This document shows positions 26,220 through 33,641 of a stretch of 43,161 bases of DNA, piece after piece. A program made the translations under genes and the position numbers. Below the pieces are notes generated by a model. It was not told the origin of the DNA, ran no database searches, and saw nothing but the letters and a program-made list of their open reading frames with translations. Source of the stretch: Oscillatoria sp. (lineage in GTDB: Bacteria > Cyanobacteriota > Cyanobacteriia > Cyanobacteriales > Laspinemataceae); assembly GCA_011390515.1 (NCBI GenBank), contig JAABSJ010000023.1, forward strand, positions 1 through 43,161, in the 5' to 3' direction. How positions within the stretch are numbered: position 1 is the stretch's first letter; every line of letters starts with the position of its first letter.

Positions 26220-27064
26220 CCCTTACCCTAACTCAGCAGAATCGTTCCTTTGGTGGAACTACCCAGTTTTATCAGCATTCCTCCCAATGCTGCGACGCTC
26301 CCATGCGGTTCTCGGTTTATATTCCTCCCCAAGCCGCCCAGCAACGGGTTCCCATTCTGTATTGGCTATCGGGGTTAACTTGTACAGAGGAGAACTTTAT
26401 GATTAAAGCTGGGGCCCAACGTCTAGCCGCCCAATATGGCTTGCTGTTGGTCGCCCCGGATACCAGTCCCCGCAATCTGGGACTGCCGGGAGAAGAGGAC
26501 CGCTCGGATTTCGGGAGTGGGGCCAGCTTTTATGTCGATGCGACGGAATTGCCCTGGGCGAAGCATTATCAGATGTACCGCTATGTCACGGAGGAACTTC
26601 CCGCCCTGATTGAGAAGAATTTCCCAGTGGATCCGACTCGTCAGAGTATTTTCGGTCATTCGATGGGGGGACATGGGGCGCTTATCTGTGCCTTACGCAA
26701 TCCCTCCCGTTATCAGTCGGTTTCCGCCTTTGCCCCCATTACAGCCCCCATGTGTTGTCCTTGGGGGGAAACGGCATTTCGGGGCTATTTGGGGGAGAAT
26801 CGTCAAACTTGGGCTGCCTATGATGCGAGTGAGTTAGTGAAGACTTCGGCTTGGCGGCGTCCGATTTTGGTTGACCAAGGGGACGCGGATTCGTTTTTGG
26901 CCCAAGGTCAGTTGTTACCGGAACGGTTTGAGACAGCTTGTCAGCAGGCGGGGATTGACCTCCGGTTACGGATGCGATCGGGGTACGATCATAGTTACTA
27001 CTTTATTGCCAGTTTCATCGATGACCATCTCCGCCATCATGCGGAGGCGTTAGGTTGTGTTTAG
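26216..27064 (+). CDS. fghA: S-formylglutathione hydrolase
   Basis: The product, 282 residues, hydrolyses S-formylglutathione to formate and glutathione, the step after the dehydrogenase. It is an esterase-D-type alpha/beta hydrolase: [11 protein letters not shown], nucleophile Ser149 in [11 protein letters not shown], Asp in [11 protein letters not shown], and His in GYDHSYYFI. Length and motifs are standard. The start codon overlaps the frmA stop, a clear two-gene operon for formaldehyde detoxification. Confidence 0.96.
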   Translation: MTLTLTQQNRSFGGTTQFYQHSSQCCDAPMRFSVYIPPQAAQQRVPILYWLSGLTCTEENFMIKAGAQRLAAQYGLLLVAPDTSPRNLGLPGEEDRSDFGSGASFYVDATELPWAKHYQMYRYVTEELPALIEKNFPVDPTRQSIFGHSMGGHGALICALRNPSRYQSVSAFAPITAPMCCPWGETAFRGYLGENRQTWAAYDASELVKTSAWRRPILVDQGDADSFLAQGQLLPERFETACQQAGIDLRLRMRSGYDHSYYFIASFIDDHLRHHAEALGCV

Positions 27065-27809
27065 AAGCTTTGGTGGCGAAGGGACACCACTCCCGCCATC
27101 CCCATCGTCCTAACCTAAGCCCTCCACGTTGTGGCGGGCCGAGTCAAACCGAAACCTTGGCAGTTTACTGAACCGATCGCCCCTTCGGCAGTCATTCCAA
27201 ACCAAACCCAGTTACCCCAGACATCTAAATAATATCGGTCACATCGGGTTCTTTCAGATGAGTCACCGAAACTCACAGAGGAATCACAGGCCGTTGTGGG
27301 TTAGAATGGCTGGCATATTCAAAGAGTTGGCTTAAGCAGGAGACAGTCCAAAAATCACCTTCTCAACCTGAAGACAACCAGAGCGACTGGCAATTATTGT
27401 AAATGTCTTAATATTAAGAAATAAGGCGTGGGTTTTACGGACAGCGCTGTTCGTAAACGCGATGATTTTCATTAGACCTCTTGCAAAATAACGGATTGAT
27501 CCTCCCAACCTCCCTTAGATCCCCCTCCCGTCCCCCTTGGGAAGGGGATCTAAGGGGGACAGGAGGGGGATCTATATAGCGATTCGGTCAACTCATTATG
27601 TACTTTTCAAAAGTGCGGAATTTACTCCAGATAGTCGCCATATCCTCAGTGCCAGTCGGGATGGAAACGCCCGCCTGTGAGATACTTCGGGTAATCTGCA
27701 TATCATCTCCAGTGGATTCACCCAAAAAAAATGAGTCCGCGTAGGCAGACTTCGCTTGTGTAGCCGCGATTTGAATCGCCCGGTTTGAGGGGTCTCCGAT
27801 TCTTGACCC
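27065..27809. other. Gene-poor spacer after fghA
   Basis: No convincing gene is seen. An imperfect palindrome of purine- and pyrimidine-rich words (CCCTTAGATCCCC, then GGGGATCTAAGGGGG) spans about 27511-27560, preceded by AGACCTCTTGCAAAA, a string that resembles an insertion-sequence end (from memory). A 110-codon frame at 27596-27928 overlaps the pilin-like gene in another register and was not called. Confidence 0.4.
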
Positions 27810-28352
27810 TTACCAAACCCCCGTTTCAGAAATATCTTCGGTGCCTTCGGGACAGACCAATGAACCATTAACCGATTGAGGCAAGTTTTCCATAATGTTA
27901 ATATCTTCTCCCTCACAGAGAATGGCATCGATCGCGATTTCAGAATGGCCTAGATTCACTTGATTCGGCTGATTGGATTGCACCCAAACAATTCCCAAAT
28001 AACTTTTATATCCCGCTTGACGAGGAATGGCGTAATGTAAAGCTGCACCCTCAATCCTGCGCATCCAATACAAATAATTGGGCGTTTTCTGAGGATGGTC
28101 TTGGAAAATTTCAAGCTGGTTTAAGGAAGAGCTAAAAGTCTGATGCACTAAAAAATATTCAGCCTGGTTTCGATTCATCCCTGTAACGAAGAAACGACCT
28201 CTGTGCAGACGACTCTTGCACAAGGACACAGACTGGCTGTTCAGGGTAGGGTAGCTCGACACAAGTCCCACCCACAAATAGCCCCAACCCAGAAGCAATA
28301 TCCAGGTCATTGTATTGATAAGCATCTTGAAAATGTAGCCTGGATTATTCAT
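27810..28352 (-). CDS. Pilin-like protein with atypical membrane anchor, paralogue 1
   Basis: The product, 180 residues, has one N-terminal membrane segment (about 10-32) and a globular part like that of cyanobacterial type IV pilins: MNRNQAEYFLVHQTFSSSL, then RRIEGAALHYAIP, YLGIVWV, and a Cys-bounded C-terminus (ILCEGEDIN...LVCPEGT). The canonical prepilin site (GFTLIE) is missing; a plain anchor replaces it. GAGGTG lies five bases upstream of the ATG. It is homologous to the gene just upstream on the same strand. It may be an extracytoplasmic protein derived from a pilin rather than a pilus subunit. Confidence 0.75.
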   Translation of the reverse strand: MNNPGYIFKMLINTMTWILLLGWGYLWVGLVSSYPTLNSQSVSLCKSRLHRGRFFVTGMNRNQAEYFLVHQTFSSSLNQLEIFQDHPQKTPNYLYWMRRIEGAALHYAIPRQAGYKSYLGIVWVQSNQPNQVNLGHSEIAIDAILCEGEDINIMENLPQSVNGSLVCPEGTEDISETGVW

Positions 28353-28429
28353 GACTCACCTCACTTTTAAAAAGGTTTTCAGAAATCATTCAAAATTCAA
28401 AGGGTTGTATCCCCAAATAATTGGAGAGA

Positions 28430-28942
28430 TTAAGGGAAGACGGTTTCCACTGGCGTTGTACCTGGAGGACATTGAAAATTACCCTCATGCTTCTGGGGAA
28501 GAACTGCCATGATATTGGTTTCTTTTGCCTGACAGACAATCGAGCGAGTGAGGGGTAAAGCATCAGATTCACCTGGAGTGGCATGGGGGACAGTCCAGAC
28601 GATTCCCAGATAGCTGGGTTGGTTGATATTCAGAGCAATGCCATAGTGAAAAATTGCCCCTTCTATTGGCCGCAAAGCATAGCGATACTCGTCTTTAAGT
28701 GGTTTGATGCCAATATCTAATTCCGTCAAAGACTTTGTAAAGGTTTGGGTTTCTAAGAAATAGACTTGTTGGGCGCGATTCATCGAAATTACCTGATTTT
28801 GAGGGGAAGATTTCAGGTGGCGACATGGGTCATCTGTAACCAATCGTGCTGTCATAGTAACAGCGATCGCCAAGCTTAAAAGAAAAAGCCAAATGGGCAA
28901 GCTCAGGCCAGTTTTTTCTGCTAAATAGTTTTGAGAAAACAT
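28430..28942 (-). CDS. Pilin-like protein with atypical membrane anchor, paralogue 2
   Basis: The 170-residue product shares with its neighbour the order anchor (about 14-36), MNRAQQVYFLETQTFTKSL, RPIEGAIFHYGIA, YLGIVWT and CQAKETN...QCPPGT with paired Cys. As there, the GFTLxE prepilin motif is absent. The ATG at MFSQNYL is preferred; the frame extends to a TTG that lies inside a MITE end. No ribosome site is evident. Gap to paralogue 1 is about 77 bases, so one transcript is likely. Confidence 0.75.
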   Translation of the reverse strand: MFSQNYLAEKTGLSLPIWLFLLSLAIAVTMTARLVTDDPCRHLKSSPQNQVISMNRAQQVYFLETQTFTKSLTELDIGIKPLKDEYRYALRPIEGAIFHYGIALNINQPSYLGIVWTVPHATPGESDALPLTRSIVCQAKETNIMAVLPQKHEGNFQCPPGTTPVETVFP

Positions 28943-28986
28943 CGGGAATATATCCAATAATAATCCAGAGGTTAGTGAGCCGATTC

Positions 28987-29096
28987 GGGAGCATCTCAAT
29001 TTGGCCTCAAAGGGGAATTTATATATCTGGCTCCCCCTTCCCTCTGAGGGAAGGGGGCTGGGGGGTTAGGTCTCTTTGCCTTCTTGAGATGCTCCC
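28987..29096. repeat. MITE, GGGAGCATCTC-type, copy 1 with 8-bp duplication
   Basis: GGGAGCATCTCAA and TTGAGATGCTCCC are perfect 13-base inverted ends. The flanks GCCGATTC on both sides are an exact 8-bp target duplication. The centre contains CCCCCTTCCCTCTGAGGGAAGGGGG. It lies in the promoter region of the pilin-like pair. Confidence 0.85.
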
Positions 29097-29262
29097 GCCG
29101 ATTCAGCAACCGAAAGGGTAAAACACTTAGGGAGTTTAGCCCCAAAACTCCCACAGAATTATCACCAGATTGGTAATACCAAGATTAACCAGACAAGCAC
29201 AAGCCAAGAGAGGGAGAAAAGAAAGGTTGCAGGTAAGAATAGCGCAACTATTATGAGGATAT

Positions 29263-29350
29263 GGGAGCATCTCCTAAAAGGCCCGAAGACCTGACCCCCT
29301 CCCCTTAGCAAGAGGAGGGGGGTGAACTGTTCGTTGATTGAGATGCTCCC
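29263..29350. repeat. MITE, GGGAGCATCTC-type, copy 2
   Basis: Ends GGGAGCATCTC and GAGATGCTCCC match copy 1, with a CCCCTCC...GGAGGGG centre. Flanks are not an exact duplication, so this copy is older or rearranged. It interrupts a stretch of hydrophobic codons on the minus strand (29162-29425), which may be the relic of a small membrane protein. Confidence 0.7.
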
Positions 29351-29428
29351 GGATAGAGCCGTGATTATTATAAGAAACAGCCAGGTAAAGGAGCCAAGAC
29401 AAAAGATGAACAATGCTGACGACAATTA

Positions 29429-29539
29429 TATAGCAATCCTAAATGATTTGTACCTCACCCCCGTCCCCTCTCCCGCTTTGGGCCGCCAACGGTTGGGGGC
29501 CGCCATCTTCTTCCACAACGGCACGCAAGGATTGCTATA
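29429..29539 (+). repeat. TA-flanked MITE, TATAGCA-type
   Basis: Ends TATAGCAATCCTAAATGATT and GGATTGCTATA match the elements at 3667 and 9886. The middle shares GGCCGCCAACGGTTGGGGGC with the copy at 9886. Confidence 0.7.
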
Positions 29540-29830
29540 GTGCTATTTGCGATGGAAAGAATGGCTCCTTTCTTCGAGGCGATCGCTCAACTCCCAACGA
29601 ACCGATCGCCCATTGACGATAACCAAACTCGTCGCTGTTGCATCGTCAAAAAGTCCGGTTCTCCACAAAAGTTTTTAACTTAGAGGCATTCCTCACTGCA
29701 TTTCCATCGCCGTCGTTGTTGAAGTAGACGAATGCGCTGTGCCCCTGACTTTCCCACTCGCCAAGACGCGAGGCCCACCAGGACAAATCCTCATCCGAGT
29801 ACAAGCCTCCATAGAGGGAGTGGGGGTCGG

Positions 29831-30313
29831 GTCCGTGAAGCCGTGCATAACTTTTCCCAGGCTCAAAACCCCAGAGCTATTTTTATCGGTTCCCTATCGG
29901 GTTTGGAACAGGGTGCATCGATAGAAGTTGCCAATACTGCCTCAAAGTTTGCCCTCCGAGGTGCAATCCAATCCCTGAGATTAGCACTTCGCGATCGCCA
30001 TATTGGCTTGGGCGTCATTAATCCCGGAAATGTGGCAACAGCAGAAGTTTTAACGGACATTCAAGAGGGACGATTTCCCCCCCAGGAAGCGATTCCCCTG
30101 GGGGATTTGGTTTCTTGTATTGACTGGATTTTATCTTTATCCCCCCAAATTGAGGGAACTCCAAAAAATAAAACCTCCAAAACGTTCGTAGTGACTCCTT
30201 CAGGAGTCATCTTTAAAGAAACCCCTGAAGGGGTTACTACAAACGTTTGAATGATTTATATTTGGCAATCCCCTGATGTGTCTGAGATTAATTTAGAACA
30301 AAGAACCCTTTAA
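29831..30313 (+). pseudogene. Short-chain dehydrogenase (SDR) pseudogene split by a MITE
   Basis: Readable SDR sequence runs from VREAVHNFSQ through IFIGSLSGLEQG, ANTASKFALRGAIQSLR and GLGVINPGNVAT to LSLSPQI. The N-terminal Rossmann part with TGxxxGxG is missing, and the catalytic YxxxK reads NTASK, so Tyr has become Asn. At 30154 a MITE enters the frame and supplies a false C-terminus. Removing it together with one copy of the flanking TGA restores QIDVSEINLEQRTL and a TAA stop that overlaps the stop of the convergent response-regulator gene. The gene is therefore broken at both ends and inactive. Confidence 0.8.
30154..30273 (+). repeat. TNA-flanked MITE, GGGAACTCC-type, copy 2
   Basis: Ends GGGAACTCCAAAAAATAAAA and ATTTGGCAATCCCC match copy 1 at 23168. 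TGA flanks it on both sides. The core differs: GACTCCTTCAGGAGTC and ACCCCTGAAGGGGT hairpins between CGTTCGTAGTGAC and TTACTACAAACG. The latter words recur around 40642-40806. Confidence 0.85.
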
Positions 30314-31023
30314 ACCAAGTGATGCTCGATCGCAAACCGCAAAAGTCCAGCGCGATTACTGGTTTCCGTTTTTCGCAACAGCGCACTTACATATTTTTCC
30401 ACCGTGCGCGGACTTAAATGGAGCCGATCGCCGATTTGGGCATTAGAAAGACCTTCCGCCAGTAAATCTAAAACATCTCGTTCTCGGGGTGTTAAAGCAA
30501 TCGTAAACTCTGACTCTTGTGCCGTTAATGCCGTCGTTCCTGGATTGAAACGAGCCGGGAGAGAATCGTCGGGAGATGACGGGGTGAGGTTGGGTTCTGC
30601 TGGGGGAGAGAGGGAGTCATCGGACTTAAATCGCCATTGAGACTGGATGAGTTGCGATCGCTCCAACAGATTGCGAATCACAGCCCCGAGTTCATCCAAA
30701 TCAAACGGCTTCGGTAAATACAAATCGCAGCCGAGTTTATACCCTAAAATCCGTTCCGGGGTACTGGTGCGCGCCGTTAAAAAAATCACAGGTAACAACC
30801 GTAAAGCCGGTTTTTGGCGAACCCGCTTAACCAGTTCATACCCATCCATCTGTGGCATGATAATATCCGTAACCAGTAAATGCGGTTGAAATTCTTCGAC
30901 TTTCAAGAGACCCTCTTGACCATTCTGAGCCGCGATCGCAGAATAACCGCACTGCTCCAAATAATGGCAGATAGACAGACGAATAGCGGGATCGTCATCA
31001 ACAATCAGAATCGTCAAGGGCAT
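30310..31023 (-). CDS. NarL/FixJ-type response regulator
   Basis: The 237-residue protein has a receiver domain (about 1-122) with acidic pair Asp10/Asp11, phospho-acceptor Asp53, Thr/Ser position in FLTART and Lys105, then a Pro/Ser-rich linker (about 128-165) and a LuxR-type helix-turn-helix (LTPRERDVLDLLAEGLSNAQIGDRL, HLSPRTVEKYVSALLRK). It is a DNA-binding output protein of a two-component system. No histidine kinase is adjacent. The sequence resembles the plastid/cyanobacterial Ycf29 group, but I would not insist on that. A perfect hairpin lies 24 bases upstream of the start. Confidence 0.9.
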   Translation of the reverse strand: MPLTILIVDDDPAIRLSICHYLEQCGYSAIAAQNGQEGLLKVEEFQPHLLVTDIIMPQMDGYELVKRVRQKPALRLLPVIFLTARTSTPERILGYKLGCDLYLPKPFDLDELGAVIRNLLERSQLIQSQWRFKSDDSLSPPAEPNLTPSSPDDSLPARFNPGTTALTAQESEFTIALTPRERDVLDLLAEGLSNAQIGDRLHLSPRTVEKYVSALLRKTETSNRAGLLRFAIEHHLV

Positions 31024-31046
31024 GGGGTCTCAAGGGGGAACTGAAC

Positions 31047-31079
31047 AAGTATAGACGCCACTGAGTAGCGTCTATACTT
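31047..31079. terminator. Perfect hairpin between pgi and the response regulator
   Basis: AAGTATAGACGC and GCGTCTATACTT are 12-bp perfect arms with a 9-base loop. Both flanking genes are on the minus strand; it lies 38 bases past the pgi stop and 24 bases before the response-regulator start. It may end the pgi transcript or act in the leader of the regulator. No T-run follows. Confidence 0.5.
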
Positions 31080-31116
31080 CTAGCGTAGGTCAAATCCAGG
31101 GTCAGTCCAACTCAAT

Positions 31117-32703
31117 TTAACGAGCAGAAACACTTAAGCTGGCAGGTTGGGCCAAATTACCCGATAGAGTCACTTGCCGTCCATTGGCATGGAGATGGCG
31201 CAGGATTTTGTAAATCATTTCAATGCGATCGCCCGCATCGGCTTTCTCAGCCAACTCCTCTAGGGATAACGGTTTCCCTTCTGCGGCAATCACCTCCATC
31301 ATGCGAGTTTGGAGATTGAGAATCTCAGAAGCTGCCTTTTTACCCGCTTCCACCCCCGGTTGGTGATAGGCATTGACGTTAACCAACGAAGCATATAACC
31401 CCACAGCGCGATCGTACAGGGCAATCAAAGCCCCCACGATGCGCGGATTCACCTGGGGAATCGTCACCGAAATGGAATCGCGCTGATTGTCATAAATCGC
31501 CTCCCGAGTTCCATACAAAAACCCTAACAAATAATCCCCGGTAGTGATTCCCGGTTCTACATCCGGGGAATGGCCCTGACGGTCTTCTAAAACCTCAATA
31601 AACGTTAAGAAGAAATTCGGCACCCCCTCGCGCAGTTGTTGAACATAAGCGTGTTGATCCGTAGACCCCTTATTTCCGTAAACCGCAATCCCTTGATAGA
31701 CCGTATTGCCAGCTAAATCTTTCTCCTTACCCAGGGATTCCATGACCAACTGTTGCAGATAGCGACTAAACAGCAACAGACTGTCTTTATAAGGCAGGAC
31801 CACCATATCTTTTTCCCCTCGTCCATTGCCTGCAAAGTACCAGGAGAGGGCCAGCAATGCAGCAGGATTGCTCTTGAGGTCCGGTTGGCGAGTGGCATCA
31901 TCCATTTCTTTAGCCCCAGCCAGCATACCCCGAATATCAATGCCCTGCAAAGCAGCCGGGACTAACCCCACCCCAGAGAGTTCTGAGGTGCGTCCTCCCA
32001 CCCAGTCATGCATGGGGAAAATATCAATCCAGCCTTCTTTCTGGGCTTGTTTTTCCAGGGCGCTATCATGGCCGGTAATGGCCACGGCTTGGTCGGCGAA
32101 CTTGAGATTCATGCTCTCAAAGGCTTTTTGGACCTCAATCATGCCATTGCGGGTATCTGGGGTAGTGCCGGATTTAGAGATTACCAGGACCAGGGTGGTT
32201 GCTAGACGGTCTTTGATGTGATTTAACAAGGCATCGATCCCTGCGGGGTCGGTATTGTCAATGAAGTGAATTCCCAGGGGTGCAGACTCAGGGGCCAAGG
32301 CTGTGGAGACAAATTGCGGTCCCAGGGCCGATCCGCCAATGCCGATGGAGAGAATGTCTGTAAATCTGGAAGCGCTGGGAGGGTGGATGGTCCCGTTATG
32401 AACTTTTTGGGCAAATTCCTCGATATGGCTGAGGTTTTCGAGGATTTCTTGTTTGAGTTCTGGGGTGGGTGCAATGTCAGGATTTCGTAACCAATAGTGA
32501 CCCACCATCCGGCCTTCATCGGGATTGGCGACTGCCCCGGCTTCTAGGGCCTTCATGTCCTCAAAGGCTTGAGCAAACTTAGGTTTCATCGATTCGACGA
32601 AGGCATCATCGAATCTCATTCGACTGATATCCAGGTAGAGTCCTAGCCCTTCATGATAATAGAGCCAGTCTTGATATCGTTTCCAGAGTGATTGAGCATC
32701 CAT
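31117..32703 (-). CDS. pgi: Glucose-6-phosphate isomerase
   Basis: The product, 528 residues, interconverts glucose-6-phosphate and fructose-6-phosphate. Motifs are [16 protein letters not shown] (sugar-phosphate binding), [30 protein letters not shown], and the C-terminal helix with VEAGKKAA near YHQPG. Full length matches cyanobacterial homologues. ATG start at [10 protein letters not shown]. It serves glycogen breakdown, the oxidative pentose phosphate route and gluconeogenesis. No partner gene is close. Confidence 0.96.
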   Translation of the reverse strand: MDAQSLWKRYQDWLYYHEGLGLYLDISRMRFDDAFVESMKPKFAQAFEDMKALEAGAVANPDEGRMVGHYWLRNPDIAPTPELKQEILENLSHIEEFAQKVHNGTIHPPSASRFTDILSIGIGGSALGPQFVSTALAPESAPLGIHFIDNTDPAGIDALLNHIKDRLATTLVLVISKSGTTPDTRNGMIEVQKAFESMNLKFADQAVAITGHDSALEKQAQKEGWIDIFPMHDWVGGRTSELSGVGLVPAALQGIDIRGMLAGAKEMDDATRQPDLKSNPAALLALSWYFAGNGRGEKDMVVLPYKDSLLLFSRYLQQLVMESLGKEKDLAGNTVYQGIAVYGNKGSTDQHAYVQQLREGVPNFFLTFIEVLEDRQGHSPDVEPGITTGDYLLGFLYGTREAIYDNQRDSISVTIPQVNPRIVGALIALYDRAVGLYASLVNVNAYHQPGVEAGKKAASEILNLQTRMMEVIAAEGKPLSLEELAEKADAGDRIEMIYKILRHLHANGRQVTLSGNLAQPASLSVSAR

Positions 32704-32828
32704 AACAACTCTCTACTTATCTTTGTTTCACCACACACAAGTGTACCGATATCAGTGGAATGAGACGAAGGATGCGGATACAATTAGACGGAATGCGGTT
32801 GGAATAGGTCTTGAAAAACAAGTTGAGC

Positions 32829-32916
32829 AATTGTAGGGTGGGCATTGCCCACCGAATCGAGGTGGGCATTGCCTCCTGAGCTCTGAGCTTGTCGAAGAGT
32901 CGAAGGGCCTACAATT
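32829..32916. repeat. Short inverted-repeat element, AATTGTAGG ends
   Basis: AATTGTAGG and CCTACAATT bound a segment holding the direct repeat GTGGGCATTGCC (twice) and the word GAGCTTGTCGAAGAGTCGAAGG. A related start, CAATTGTAGGGTGGGCACTG, appears at 42574. It fills most of the gap upstream of pgi. GTCGAAGG words also occur in the MITE at 9886. Confidence 0.55.
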
Positions 32917-33014
32917 TTTAATGCTTTTATCAACCGGATTTAGTATTAGACCCTTTCAGTGGTTAACCGGAACTGGGATATCACCCTATTCCCGGGAGGA
33001 CTTCCCTGGAAGGC

Positions 33015-33281
33015 TTAGGGCTCGTTCATGTCTGGCAGAGGTAAAATCCGTAAAAACTTGACAAAATGACCAATCACTTGTATTGCCACCAAATAGTTAT
33101 CCAGCCTAAATCGATAAAAAATAGGATGAGAACCGAGTTGATGCAACTCCGGCAACTCTTGAATCCGTTCAATCTGCATAAATTTGAAAAAGACGAATTC
33201 ATAAACCCGCTCGAAACTAGCTCGGTCTAACTGCCGAAGATCGAGAAGGAAAGACCGACTATAGCGTGCTTCAAGAATCAC
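33015..33281 (-). CDS. RelE/ParE-like toxin
   Basis: The 88-residue protein has the small RelE/ParE fold: SFLLDLRQLD early, ELHQLGSHPIFYRFRLDNYLVAIQVIG (the beta-sheet with aromatic and Arg residues), and a C-terminal strand FVKFLRILPL. Such toxins cut mRNA at the ribosome or inhibit gyrase. The start is GTG. The putative antitoxin gene ends 61 bases upstream on the same strand, the usual antitoxin-first order. No catalytic assay-like inference on target is possible. Confidence 0.75.
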   Translation of the reverse strand: MILEARYSRSFLLDLRQLDRASFERVYEFVFFKFMQIERIQELPELHQLGSHPIFYRFRLDNYLVAIQVIGHFVKFLRILPLPDMNEP

Positions 33282-33342
33282 AGAACAGACCTATTCCCCC
33301 TGAATCTAAACGTTGACTTGAAGATCAGCAGTAGCAACACCT

Positions 33343-33561
33343 TCACAGCGATCGCAAATATCGCATAGCTTCATCACGAGTGAAGCTATCCCCAGGCTTA
33401 AGGCTGCGGTTCGCTTGCTGAATGAAGCGAAGCACATACAGATCGTAATAAAGACTTTCTACCACAGCACCGACCTGTTGCAAATCATCATCCGGAAGTA
33501 ACTCTACCTCCTCATACAGTTGCACGAGCAAACTTCTAACTCTTTTTTTGAGCAGTTTCAT
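33343..33561 (-). CDS. Putative antitoxin of the RelE/ParE-like pair
   Basis: The 72-residue protein is acidic in the middle (EEVELLPDDDLQQVG) and helical, with a C-terminal segment GDSFTRDEAMRYLRSL that fits a toxin-binding tail. No DNA-binding motif is certain; the basic N-terminus MKLLKKRVR may contribute. GGGAGG lies about six bases upstream of the ATG. The gap of 61 bases to the toxin is larger than usual but allows co-transcription. Identification rests on size, position and partner. Confidence 0.6.
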   Translation of the reverse strand: MKLLKKRVRSLLVQLYEEVELLPDDDLQQVGAVVESLYYDLYVLRFIQQANRSLKPGDSFTRDEAMRYLRSL

Positions 33562-33641
33562 AAATCCCTCCCAGGATTCAGTCAGCGATTTTTGTCAGTG
33601 TAGCGGACTGGGATAAATTTCCAGCAACCCCATTAATCCTT

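Noticed and set aside
27596-27928. 110-codon frame after fghA
   Set aside because: It overlaps the pilin-like gene in another frame and is of unlikely composition.
29162-29425. 87-codon hydrophobic frame on the minus strand
   Set aside because: It starts with TTG, has no ribosome site and runs through a MITE; at most it is a relic.
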